From the NCBI GenBank assembly GCA_963576475.1, contig OY754964.1:47814861-47878860 (forward strand): a stretch of 64,000 nt of DNA, given 5' to 3'. Of this stretch, positions 43,426 to 54,829 are shown in pieces. The first letter of the stretch is position 1. The number at the start of each line of letters is the position of its first letter. Source of the DNA: Molanna angustata. Lineage: Eukaryota > Arthropoda > Insecta > Trichoptera > Molannidae. The notes below the pieces were generated by a model. The model saw only the letters and a list, made by a program, of their open reading frames with translations, made no database searches and was not told the origin of the DNA. The position numbers were made by a program, and so were the translations under genes.

Positions 43426-43740
43426 TGCCTTTCAAAATTTAATAATAATCCCTCCTTTCCTTCCCAGTTCGCGACCACCCCACCTCTCTCTTCCCCTCTC
43501 CACACTACACCACACCCTTCACCATGCCACCTACCGGAATTCGAAACACTTATTCGCGGGTGAGGTTAGGTTTCCAGGCACCTATACGCTGTAGGGTAAG
43601 GGATGCTATGGCGCTGTATATAAGGCGACTCAGAAAACTGAAAGTGGGGGGCGCCTTCAAAATCAGGGATAATAAATCAATCGTTTTGAGCTTAATTTTA
43701 AATAGACAATTTTTTTTATATAAGTACCTACCTAGGTAAA
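43426..43740. other. Pyrimidine-rich then GC-richer unassigned segment
   Basis: Positions 43446-43520 are almost all C and T with some A on the plus strand. After that an open frame begins at ATG 43524 (MPPTGIRNTYSRVRLGFQ, 71 codons), with a TATATAAGG motif at 43617. Upper codons look protein-like but the end (IVLSLILNRQFFLYKYLP) is AT-rich run-on. No family is recognised and no gene is claimed. Confidence 0.3.
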
Positions 43741-44288
43741 TATTTTTTTGGCCGAAACAACTAAATAAAATAACATTATAATATATTTTGTTTTTATTAA
43801 GGGGGCATATAAACCTAAACACCCCAATTTCAAAACAAATTCTATAAATATGTTATACAGCGTGTTTCTAGAAAAAATAGTATAAGTTTTTTTAACATTT
43901 CTCTAGTGAATTTTCGTCACACAATTTTAAAATTCACCATAAATTGCCCTAAAAGAAATATTAAAAATATCCTTTTTTACGGCATTTTTTTAAAATTACT
44001 CCATAACTATGTGTCGTAGAGAAATAAATATTTTATGTGCTTAAAGTGTGCATAAAATCAAAGTAAATGGTAAAGTTGATATGACCGATAAAGTTTTATC
44101 ATTTCAACTAAGGTTTGTCCTTAAAATGCAAAAAATCAACAAATTTCGGGTTTCCGATACTTTAAAAACCTTTTTTAACGTAAAACCTTACTTCATAGGC
44201 GATTTTAACGTATCATGTTTTCAGTCACGAGATTTAGCGTTATATGTCCTCTTAAAATAACATTATTAAATCATTCCACTAAATCTTT
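43741..44288. other. AT-rich intergenic DNA
   Basis: No feature is recognised in this stretch. Confidence 0.4.
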
Positions 44289-44550
44289 AGTCGGCCTTCG
44301 AGGCTTTGATGATAAGATCTAGCTTCTGAGCGAAAGGTACCGGGTTCGAATCCCGGTGCCGACTTTTTTTTATTTATTTTTTATTTATATCACAACACAT
44401 ACGATATAAAAAAGATTTAAAAAAACCTGAGTGCAAACACTTGTGTTTAAATAGTTTTTAATTGTGTTTTCAGTCTGGATCTGTGAGACGCTATATTAGT
44501 CTTCAGAGTGTGGCAACTTGTTATTGGGTTATTTTTTTAATATTTGTCAT
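44289..44550 (+). mobile_element. tRNA-derived SINE, family 2, well-preserved head
   Basis: The 5' stem AGTCGGC (44289-44295) pairs perfectly with GCCGACT (44358-44364). CCGGG/CCCGG (44340-44344 and 44352-44356) encloses a 7-base TTCGAAT loop. These are perfect acceptor and T arms of a tRNA-like fold. The D and anticodon arms are poor, and the body (ATTGTGTTTTCAGTCTGGAT, GTGGCAACTTGTTATTGGGT) is that of family 2, so this is a SINE. A T-rich stretch (44364-44385) separates head and body. Confidence 0.7.
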
Positions 44551-45305
44551 GGAACCTACCTGTTAATTTCCCGAAAAGCTAAAATAAAAAAATTCTGTTT
44601 CGTGACATAAATAAATAAATAATTTTTCATGCTATGCATATTTTCAAGTAGGTTGGTATAGATATTTAATTCAACGGCACAGTGTCTTGTTGGATTCTAA
44701 TTGGATATATAAAATATATTATTTTGTCTATTTCTTATCTAGTTCATTATGATGCGTTTCATTAAATAATATATATTTCTATCATGATTATTAAATAAAC
44801 CAAACGTAGTTTTGTAAGTAATTTTATATAATTAATATTTTTTATTTTTCCATAAAATTAAAATATTGTTTACAAAACACTTCGTTCCTGATTTATTTTA
44901 TACTTCACGTACAATATTATACATACCATTTCTTTCAGCCTACATACATATATTATGTAGGTACTGTTGGATTTTACTTCTTTTGATGAAAACGAGGCAC
45001 TACTCTGTATACTCGAATCCGATACCATTTTCGAATTATTGTATAGATATTAAAATAAACTTCGATTAAAATATACCTACCTTCCGAACAGAGTAAAAAA
45101 TCGACATTGGGATTTGCATTAGAGAGCTAAGCTGCCAGCACAAGAGTCAAACGACTAACCACGTCCAGAATTTATATTCCACGGTCACAGGATCCAATAA
45201 AATATTTCCATATAGCGATATAGCTAATTGATATTGATAAAAACTAAAATTAAATTTGGATTTCCAACAAAATACTTACTTATGATGATTTTTATTTTGA
45301 GAATG
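44551..45305. other. AT-rich intergenic DNA
   Basis: No gene is recognised. A tRNA-like phrase near 45120-45190 was too weak to call. Confidence 0.4.
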
Positions 45306-45480
45306 AAAAAAATAATGAGTCCTTGTAGTAGCATATACCTACATATACATCGTCATACGTTCTCTAACTAAGCATAAATGCTTGTACGAAATTCAACGAA
45401 ATCGTTCGTGGCAGGATTCGAAATCACGACCACTGGATAATTAACCCAGTGCGCTAACCGCTCTACCACCGCCCATCTAA
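45306..45480 (-). mobile_element. tRNA-derived SINE, family 1 (Thr-like head)
   Basis: The minus strand begins with GGCGGTGGTAGAGCGGTTAG and has CTGGGTTAATTATCCAG in the anticodon-arm position, then GTGATTTCGAATCC and a body like that of 14777-14960. Changes in the loop obscure the anticodon. Confidence 0.65.
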
Positions 45481-45539
45481 TTTTTCTAAATAACTTTTGT
45501 TTTTAATTAAGTATTTTTTTTAAGTGTTGACTAGATTTA

Positions 45540-46115
45540 ATTTTTTGATAGAAAGTTCTTGATGGAATTCCATTAAAATTTCTTAAATTTTTTAATAAAC
45601 ATTAAAAAAAAAAAAAAAACGTTTATAACTTAATTCCACTGTTTATTTAGACTACAACCTACAACCGGTTTCGTGCTAAGCACATTTTCAAGTAGTACTA
45701 CTTGAAAACGTTTATAACTTAATGCCACTGTTTATTTACACTGAAAAAAGTTATGTTAAAATTAACCAAACTATAGTGACTACAAAACAATTCGTTTTGT
45801 GCTATTCAATATTTACTGCGCTTAACCAAACAGTCATAAATGGATTAACATGTGTTACTCTTAACAGTGATAACAAAGGTTTGGCTAAAAACGCAGGTAG
45901 TCAGTTTGGTGGTCACAATTTTTTTTTCAGTGTAGACTACAACCTACAACCGTTTTCGTGCTAAGCATATTTTCAAGTACTAGGTACTACTAGTAGTACT
46001 ACTTGAAAATGTGCTTAGCCCGAAACCGGTTGTAGGTTGTAGTCTAAATAAACAGTGGAATTAAGTTATAAACGTTTTTAATTTTTAATGTTTATTAAAA
46101 AATTTAAGAAAAATT
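45540..46115. mobile_element. Long palindrome (foldback), interrupted by a MITE
   Basis: The left part (45595-45700) and right part (46000-46110) are near-perfect reverse complements: CAACCGGTTTCGTGCTAAGC on the left, GCCCGAAACCGGTTG on the right. Between them lies a third copy of the arm in the left-hand direction (45705-45975), itself split by the MITE at 45739-45932. The loop motif is shared with the solo copy at 37375. Confidence 0.75.
45739..45932 (+). mobile_element. Mariner-type MITE with TA duplication (copy 2)
   Basis: A 194-bp insert with ends CACTGAAAAAA and TTTTTTTTCAGTG is flanked by TA on both sides (45737-45738 and 45933-45934). In the neighbouring uninterrupted arms the site reads TTTATTTAGACTAC with one TA, so insertion with a TA duplication is clear, as for Tc1/mariner elements. 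It is non-coding. Confidence 0.85.
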
Positions 46116-46514
46116 AAGTGTTAAATTTTTCTCTTCTGTCTGCGGGTGGTGTAATTGTATAGGAAGGTAGGAGAGTGGGGGGAAGAGCAAAAGCAGGAGG
46201 GTCTGGGAAGAAGAGAATTAGGGAAAGGGTGGCAGAAGTAAAGAGAAGTGAGGAATGTAGGGAGGGAAGGGAGCTATGGGAAAAGGAGAGATGATCGATA
46301 CGGACTTGTTTATAGCGATCACACTACTGCGGGGACATTTTAAACAAATTGGAAAATATAAATTACATTTATTAACTATTATCTCTTTCTATCACACGCA
46401 CGCCCATACATAATCAGACGACCATATTTTTTTAATGAGATCAGGCGTAGTAGTTTGTCGAACAGGGAATATAGTAGTACGTAGTTGTAGAATATAGTAG
46501 TAAAGAATAATATA
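46116..46514. other. Purine-rich stretch and AT-rich DNA
   Basis: Positions 46155-46300 are strongly G/A-rich on the plus strand (GGAGAGTGGGGGGAAGAGCA). No gene is recognised. Confidence 0.4.
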
Positions 46515-47300
46515 CTTGTTGGATGTAACGCATGAGATCCATCAGTCGATGGCGATGGTATGTATAATTGAAGAATAAGTACCAAACTATAAACACTTAA
46601 ACACAAATTAATAATTATTTTAATATATTTTGTTTTTTTATTTTATTTAATTTGGGACACATATATACAACAATAAGAAGTAATGAAACTTGTGCATATA
46701 ACAATAAAAAGCAATGAAACATGATCTTATAAACAATACATCAACATAAATTCTCCTCTCTTTCTTGTGTTGGAGAAGATATCAACTATGTTGATGTTAC
46801 TGTGACTATTCTAAATACGGCACATGCGAAACAATGGATTAAAAAATGACATGTTAGATTTACAGAACCCATTAAATATAAAAATATTTGGGTTTCTAAG
46901 TGATTTAATATTGACGTTTTCTACATAAAACATGTAGGTATGTATGTCAAGATATGATAGTATTGAGGTCAGTCCTTTTTTCCTACCCAAAATATCAAAA
47001 CATCATGATGATATGTATGTTTGGAGATTAGGTATCAAACTATTGAGTCCCCGTAAAGATTGTGTATACTGCCTTACAAATTGTATGAAACAATGGCGTC
47101 ACTAAATTCAATTTTTATAAAAATTGTTACAAAAAGTTCGAGATAAAGTACTAAATTGTTCATGTTTTTACTAGAAAATTAAATTTTCTATTAGTTGGCG
47201 TAGTGTTTCGGCTTTTTTCGATATTTTTAAAAACTTTGGAAATATAGGCTGTTAAACACATAAATTTATCATAAAACAATCTTTTTCTTAATAAACACCG
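46515..47300 (-). mobile_element. Diverged Helitron-like element (HINE type)
   Basis: The minus strand ends with CATCGACTGATGGATCTCAT and a damaged hairpin, similar to the terminal part of the copies at 4.3-7.4 kb. The internal part (46919-47300) matches their AAAAATTGAATTTAGTGACG and GAAACAC..CAACT regions. About 300 unrelated bases (46620-46918) lie in between. The microsatellite is absent. Confidence 0.6.
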
Positions 47301-47589
47301 AACAATATATTTATAAGGTCTTCCATTTCGTTGAAAAACAGTACTTAATTGGGTATTCATAAATATTAAAAACAATTAAATATATAAACTATATTACGTA
47401 TCATCAGCGCTCAGGAATAATCCAAATAATTCAATATAAATTTTGTATAATCAGCTCTCACAACATTATTTTCTTGGCTGCTTAAGAAAATTGAGAAAAC
47501 CATTTTTAAGGCAAGAGAAGTTTTGTCAATTTGATTTGGCCGTTTCGGAATTATCGGACTATAAACTAATATTTGGAAAAAAAACACAG
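47301..47589. other. AT-rich intergenic DNA
   Basis: No feature is recognised in this stretch. Confidence 0.35.
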
Positions 47590-47960
47590 TTTATTTTATA
47601 ATACTTCTTCTTCTTCTTCGTTTAGTAGACCTAGTTGGTCTGTTCTTCAGAAACTATGACTCCTGGGATGACGAAATCCAGCTATCCTTCCATCTCTTGG
47701 GTGGTTTTTCGGGTAGGCGGCGGCCAGAAGGAATTTCGTTTGCTGCTATATATGCAAGTCTATCACTGTCCATCCTGGCTACGTGGTCATTGCGAACACG
47801 ATCTCAGAGAGTTTTACCAGTGATTGACCTTAGGACCTTCACCTCCGTTGTCCTTAGGAGCCCCTAAGTTCTTACGTTATCTGCTCGTGTTTCCACAGCA
47901 TACGTCATGATCGGTCGCACACATGTTTTATATATTCTGACCTTACTGTCAATACGCATG
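47590..47960 (-). pseudogene. RTE-like LINE C-terminal fragment
   Basis: Minus-strand codons (in two frames) include VRIYKTCVRPIMTYAVET, then EVKVLRSITGKTL, then DRVRNDHVARMDSDRLAYIA and PSGRR..PEKPPKRWKDSWI. The order Y.TCV.P...Y..ET, E.+.LR.I.G.T, D..R......RM...R, and P.+RW.D is that of an RTE-type LINE after the catalytic core. A stop lies inside the segment, so it is inactive. Confidence 0.65.
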
Positions 47961-48059
47961 TGTTTATTTTTCCAGATCTTATTTTATAATAAATATAATA
48001 CATACACAAATTATTTATTTTATATACGTGCACTGCACGCCCTTAAAAGGGCATTTACA

Positions 48060-48100
48060 CATTGTAGAAATTGCCCTAGGGCAATGAGTCTGCTTCATTG
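48060..48100 (+). repeat. SINE family 3 tail scrap
   Basis: GTAGAAATTGCCCTAGGGCA then ATGAGTCTGC is a diverged tail motif of family 3. Confidence 0.4.
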
Positions 48101-49104
48101 TAGTTTTATGTAAACTTAAAACCCTCTTAAACTTAAAATAAGCTTATTATTATTATTATTATTATTAGGTAGGTATAAATAAGAAAAATGTATTAATAAT
48201 AATAATAAATAAAATAAAAATCTGACATATTTAATCCAGTGTCTGTTTTGAAACCAGTGAAAATTTTTCTTTTGAGAAGAATATTTTCTTTTATGCGTAG
48301 TGTGGGGTTGAAGGGGGATTCGATGGTGGCCAGGATTGAAGGGAAGAGAGTCAGGGTATGGAGAGGATATGAGGAAGAAAGGAGATTGCTTGAAGAGGGG
48401 AGAATATGATATATATTTTCTCATTTCGCAACTTTTTAGGTTGAACTTTTTGGTAGGGGTACAAACTCTAGTATTTATTTTTCGTAGAAAGGGTTCATTA
48501 ATTTGATACCGGGAAAAGGTGAACGAGAAAAAATGTATCCTTTTTGTGAAGTCTCCAATCTTGGTACGTTTCAAACGTTCAGTCCTAAATGTATTTATAT
48601 TGTTAATTAAAAGACCCTTTCTTTCAATTCAACATATGGAAGTGTTTAATTTATTATTTTTTATTGGTTGAAAAGGCCCGTACAGAAAGAAACGATCGCC
48701 TGAAAAATAAGAAAAAAATCGTAGTTATTTGTTTTATTTTTGGATTTATGGCGTAAGTAGTTACGATAAGTAGTAAATGGACAAAAAAATAAATACATTT
48801 TAAATAAATAAAGATTTTAAAATCTTTATACTTTAAAGATAATTTGATATCTTCATTTAAAGATTTTAATACAGGCATTAGGTACTTATGTTTACAGAGG
48901 TAACTTAGAAGGACATTTTTAATTATCTTTAAAAGTGAATATACATATAAATAAAATTTATGATAACTTTATAAAATCATTAATTCTATGTTTGATTATG
49001 TATCATTGAAATCTTTTTATTAAAGTGTATATTGTTAAACAATATTGATATAGGTATTGATTTTTAAATATATGATACCTACGACACTGTTGTGTGGGGA
49101 TTCA
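48101..49104. other. AT-rich DNA with a purine-rich patch
   Basis: A G/A-rich patch lies at 48300-48405. The minus strand is open from 48574 to 48116, but its residues (poly-N, LLLLIHFSY) look like translated low-complexity DNA. No gene is claimed. Confidence 0.4.
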
Positions 49105-49165
49105 CACGTACTTACACCTGTCGCTGGTTACCACACATTGTGGGATATGCCCTGATGGTATGTAT
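49105..49165 (+). repeat. LINE-Y 3' end scrap
   Basis: GGGATATGCCCTGATGGTAT then GTATG resembles the conserved LINE-Y end (GGGACATGGCGTGATGGTAT). Only the end is left. Confidence 0.4.
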
Positions 49166-49560
49166 GAATGTAAAAATATGTGATGTCCATTTTTTGTAAT
49201 TGCATTTTTTTTGTGTAAATGGTTAAATATCCTAGTTCTTTTACTACCCATTTATTTATAAATTAACAAATTTTCTTGCAGTACTTACTTAATATTATTG
49301 ATTAATTTAAAAAATATATTGCATAAAAGATTTTTTAATATTTTAAGGACCGTTAAACTTATACCTATTAGGTACTTGTTATTTAGTTGAAGGTTTAAAA
49401 TATTTTTGGCAAAGCGAAATCATTTGTATATAATATTTGTACCTACTAATCACATAAAAAGTAGGTACCTACTTTATAAGAAAATGCTAGAAGCGTACCT
49501 ATATATGAAAAATCGAGCAATATTCAATAAGAATACAAATGTAACAAGTTATTCAATAGA
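49166..49560. other. AT-rich intergenic DNA
   Basis: No feature is recognised in this stretch. Confidence 0.35.
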
Positions 49561-49944
49561 CCGTATTCAGTAACTATTGTAACTAAAATAGGAACATACT
49601 AAAATTGTAGATTTTAGATTTACGGTCTTAATACAGCGTTATAAAATATTAACTTGGACTAAATGGAATAGGAACGTACCTATATTGGCCGGAATGTTCT
49701 TAAAAAGTTACTGAATTAGACGTATTTTGAATAATTATGAAAATGACGAAAATTTCATAATTTTCATAATTATTCATAATACGTCTGATTCAGTGACTTT
49801 TTAAGAACGTTCCGGCCAAAATTGGTACGTTCCTATTCCATTTAGTTCAAGTTGATACTTTATAACGCTGAAATAAGATCGTAAATCTAAAATCTACAAT
49901 TTTAGAACGTTCCTAATTTAGTTACAATAGTTACTGAATACCGG
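49561..49944. mobile_element. Large foldback element
   Basis: The 384-bp element consists almost wholly of two arms (49561-49744 and 49760-49944) that are about 90% complementary around a 15-base centre. The ends are CCGTATTCAGTAACTATTGT and GTTACTGAATACCGG. No coding capacity or clear target duplication was found. Confidence 0.75.
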
Positions 49945-50865
49945 GTAATGGCATCAATAATATGATAGGAATAGGTATAGTATATAAATACTTATACCCA
50001 AGTTGTCATCTGACCTGTTAAAGAAGCGGTCGCTTTGAAATTTGTAGTCTCATTCGTGGTTTAAACATAATGAATATTATAATAAATTAAATTATATGTC
50101 AAATCATAGTTTTAATCGAAAGAAATTATAAAAAATATACCTTTATTATAGATTTTCAAATATTTCAAACCTATTTCAAATTCTGTATCTTTTTGTAAAA
50201 TTATCAAAATTAAAATTAACAGAATATAATTATTACTATTCATAACTTAAATAATTTACAATCTTTTGCGCGCCGCGAAAATAAAATTTCAAGTAAGTCA
50301 GAAGTCTAACATACTATTGACATCTATGAACAAGAACGGAAACTTTTTTCAGGCTGCGAGCTTTTGAATTGAAATTTCTTTACAAAGCTTCAGCTTCGTT
50401 GGGTAGCTTTCTTCTTTACCGACCTGACGCATGCGTTTTTGAATGTTTCTTGTTTGGTCTGAATAGAGGGCTGTTTGTTCATTTGTAAAATACTGCGTAA
50501 TATTTTATACAATATACAATCGTACTTTTAATGATACTCAAAAATAATATATGTGATACTTTTAATCTTTTTATTTCTTTCCATTAATTATAAACATAAT
50601 AACGTGTACGCGCTACAAACACTGTAAGTACTATATTTTTCTTACTAGTTTTTTTTTATAAATATAAATTTCATAAGTATTTTCTAAGTTTGAAGTACCT
50701 ACTTATAATAAATTTGGTATTTGTAAGTTGATATGTCATAGGTTTAGACATTAGAGAAAATATTTTTCTAGTAACGCATCTGTAAGCCAATAATAATAAT
50801 ACAAAAAACATATTTGTATATCGGTGATATTCATATTTTGTTTATCAAAAAATGTACAAAAAAAT
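49945..50865. other. AT-rich intergenic DNA
   Basis: No feature is recognised in this stretch. Positions 50260-50480 are GC-richer without a motif. Confidence 0.35.
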
Positions 50866-50936
50866 ATTCTTTCGTGTCCCGTTGGGGTAGGCAGAGAGAG
50901 CCAGACGTCACACTCTTCTCGGACATCACCACAATT
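50866..50936 (-). repeat. LINE-Y fragment next to the TTTA tract
   Basis: TCGTGTCCCGTTGGGGTAGG then CAGAGAGAGCCAGACG is the reverse complement of the LINE-Y C-terminal codons (..W..VLSAYP.R). It directly adjoins the (TTTA)n array. Confidence 0.5.
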
Positions 50937-51453
<517 letters not shown>

Positions 51454-52059
51454 TCTCAGAAAGCTACAGCTGTTAATTATATCATTTACAATTCAGTTTT
51501 TAAATGTTAACATAGCCAAAAATGCTTTCTTCTATTTACATTTGTGAATGTATAATGTTTGGTTACATACTTAGTTATGAAAAAAAAATTATACAACAAG
51601 TAACATCAATTTAAAAAAAAGAGAGAAAAGATACATAAAAAATAATAATAATATAAAAGTACAATAATATAAGAAAAATACAAGTAGGTACATAATATGT
51701 TTTAGGATGACAAGGAGGACCGGGATCATTAGTGATTGAGGAGGGGATTGTTGGATTGTGTGTTAGGGTTTAAGAACATCTTTATCTGTTTTTGATAATG
51801 CAGTAATGTGTCGTGAAAAATGTCCGTGTGTTTGAAATGTGTATTGTAATCTCGCTGAATTCTAAACAAAGGTGCAAAGTATCTGTAATTAGTGTGGCAT
51901 ACTGGTTAGTGAAATAAATATTATCACAAATATTATCGTTTTACTACGCATTAGTCTTTGCGTTTTAATTTCGACAAAGTTTATAATGCTTTGGTGTATG
52001 TATGCAAAGGGAAGCAATAAGAAATAGGCTAATTCCACATATTTTTTATTCTTCTTCTT
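51454..52059. other. AT-rich DNA, possible LINE 3' region
   Basis: A GC-richer part at 51705-51900 has no clear protein match. No gene is recognised. Confidence 0.35.
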
Positions 52060-52345
52060 CATCCTCGGAGGAGGAGTACCAACTGTTTTTCCATCTCTTC
52101 GCAGGTCCGTAGTCTTCTTGAGTCTTCTGTCGTTGGGTATTTCTGTCTCACCAATTTTGACAATTTTAATGTCGCCCATGCGTTCGACGTGATCTCTCCA
52201 GAAGCGTCTTCTGCTACGTCCCCTTCTTTTTATGTCCTCGACACATTTCTAATGCGGTCCTTGAAGGTTCTTTCAGCAATGGAGCGCAGGGTCTTCACTT
52301 CAGCCACTGCAAGGTTTTTGTTCTGTTGAAGTTGGCTCTTATTTC
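52060..52345 (-). pseudogene. RTE-like LINE C-terminal fragment
   Basis: Minus-strand codons include EVKTLRSIAERTFKDRIRN, then RSRRRFWRDHVERM, then IKIVKIGETEIPNDRRLKK, in at least two frames. The order matches the segments at 47590-47960 and 3488-3665. Stops and frameshifts are present. Confidence 0.6.
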
Positions 52346-53151
52346 TATCTCATATTATTTATTATTGTTGCAATCAATAAATAATCGTAGGTATAACATA
52401 TGTGAAAGAAAACAAAAAATCTGATCCCACAAAAAATATTCAAAAATCATTATTTCATTCACCCGCAAAACGCTACAATCTATAGCCACGGCCCAAATAT
52501 GTCATAATGATGTGGAAAGAGTCTAACTATTTTTAATCAATGAATCTGTTTTTCTATGGATGACCATAGAAAAATCCGAATTATGATAACAGAGTGACGC
52601 CATTATACGGGATGGACTTGTGTAATATATTTTCATTATAAAAAATATTATTTTATTTACCATACCATATTTTTCAACCACAACAACAAGCAGATTACTG
52701 ATGCCCAACTAGGAAATCTTGTTCTAGGGTTAGCAGTTTACAATAACTTTTACTTCAATAAACATCATTGTTTACAGAATACAGATCACCAAGGTTCAAA
52801 ATGGCTGGATCCGTCCAAAATCCAATAATATCGATGAAAATTATTTTGTTATAACATTGATATTGATTCCAACCGATTTTCATATTTATTACCCTAAATC
52901 GACTCATTTTTTTTTCATAAATATTCGTGAAATGAGAAACTACCCAATTAATTTGAAATAAATTGTAATTTTGCAATCGATTTATAACTATGTAACTTAC
53001 CGACCAGTTAGAGGTCTGAAACTTTTAAAATTTGTGTAAGTATTTCCGATTTGTATTTCATACAAAGTAAACACTAAACGATAACATATTGCATAAAACC
53101 AGCAGTATTTTTATGAATTCCTTTCGACAATAACATTTCAACATGGGGGGC
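52346..53151. other. AT-rich intergenic DNA
   Basis: No feature is recognised in this stretch. Confidence 0.35.
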
Positions 53152-53302
53152 AAGTCTGGTCATTCGGCGAAATCAAAACCCTCGTGATTACCCATATCAT
53201 GGATATAATTATCATATGGAGTTCTATAACATCTTAAGATATTATAGATCTCCATGATATGGGTAATCGTAAAGGATTTGATTGCGCCGTTCGACCAGAC
53301 TT
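53152..53302. mobile_element. MITE-like inverted repeat
   Basis: AAGTCTGGTCATTCGGCG at the left pairs with CGCCGTTCGACCAGACTT at the right, and GATTACCCATATCATGGA pairs with TCCATGATATGGGTAATC inside. The arms are about 55 bp in a 151-bp element. No coding capacity. Confidence 0.65.
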
Positions 53303-54609
53303 TCCTCCGTGAAGAAATCTTTGAAAAGAGTGACATCATTTTTATTATTTATTTGTTTATCTTGTTTGTTTCACTTTTAGTATAAATCAGACACATTTTT
53401 ATTGTTTTTACTTAAACGAGCTTCCGGTTGCGCAGGGCGCAAATTTGTGTCTTTTTTCTTCGTTGGTTTACGTGCAAATCGCTCCCCTTCTCAGCTAAAA
53501 GTTCAAGATGTTTGGCTACGACTTTATTTGTTTCATTCGTTATGTGTTAACTAGATGACTTCATACCGCCTAACATTCAATGAATGTCGTGTAACTTTAA
53601 TCTAAACTTAAATTAGAATTTTATTGACGTAATAAAATAAACACAAAAAAATAATAAGTTCAAAATTTTATTAGGATATAATAATAAAATATATAAAGAA
53701 AATAAAAATTCAATTACATTTTCACGTTCGCATTGCGTTGTGTTTAAATTTAGGCAAAAATAAAGAAATTTCTGATATTTTTTTACGTGAATTTTTCCGA
53801 TACATTTTTTTGCCCGTTATTTTTTCCGATATTTTAAAAGTTAGTCTGCTATTCGGGGCGGAGACGAATTCAACAAATAATAAGAGATTATTACGATTGG
53901 TCTAGCTATTCTTGAGTTAAAAATTATGCAACTAACCCGACTTTTTTTATTTATATAGATGTTTCGCTGCATATTCATATATTTTTTTTACTTACAATAG
54001 TTTCTGTTTCTTCATATGTATGTATTTAGGTATATGTAAGAATATACATTTTGTCGGAATTAATATTACTTTGCTTTTTATGTAACTTTGCGTTGTACAT
54101 ATTGAGTATATATTTTAATTTCTGTAGCATGTACCAAAATTATAAAAATAATGCAAATTTTTTGATTATATATTTAAGTAAATATATTTTAATTTCATTG
54201 GTGGTTATTCTAAATTTTTGCTTATTCTGACATATCAATGTTTCACTAGAATACTAAATACTGATATCAACATGAATTTCAACGTTTTATTCAAGTCATA
54301 GGTACTTATCGAGTTTTAATTTCATGGGATATATCATTTGAGTATCGAAAATAAATAGTGCGTTTTATATAAAAATAATTTGTTATTTACTGAACCAAAT
54401 TTGTACCTACATAAAAATAAACATATTATTATAAAATTAAGCATATTATATTCGTAAATTTAAAAATAAATTCATACGATATTATCGCATCAATTTATAC
54501 ATAGGGTACGCTATGAGCGCACTAATTTAAAAATAGGTTGGGTATGTTATCATTCGTTTTATTTTATACTTAACTTGAAAACGTAAATTTGATAACTTAT
54601 TTATTTATC
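53303..54609. other. AT-rich intergenic DNA
   Basis: No feature is recognised in this stretch. Confidence 0.35.
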
Positions 54610-54670
54610 AGCTAGTGGGTAGCATTGAGGTCGGTTGTGTTTCACAAAATAGTGTTGATTAGTATTGTTA

Positions 54671-54672
<2 letters not shown>

Positions 54673-54723
<51 letters not shown>
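54673..54723 (+). repeat. Poly-T tract of 51 bases in the LINE 5' region
   Basis: An uninterrupted run of 51 T followed by GTTTTTT lies about 107 bases before ORF1. It may be an expanded part of the 5' UTR, or the reverse poly-A tail of another inserted element. Confidence 0.9.
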
Positions 54724-54724
<1 letters not shown>

Positions 54725-54829
54725 TTTTTTGTCTATCTACGTTCTTATTAACCCTTTAAGACCTTAGTGCAATCTAATAATTTTATAGTTTGTGAAAGTT
54801 ATCAATATAAAAGTGAAAAAAAGAGAGAA

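Noticed and set aside
43524..43739. 71-residue protein gene
   Set aside because: The second half is AT-rich run-on, and no family, splice sites or conservation can be shown.
44289..44364. Free-standing tRNA gene
   Set aside because: Acceptor and T arms are perfect, but D and anticodon arms do not form and the downstream SINE body is present.
48116..48574. 152-residue minus-strand protein
   Set aside because: Residues reflect low-complexity DNA (poly-N and hydrophobic runs) without a recognisable domain.
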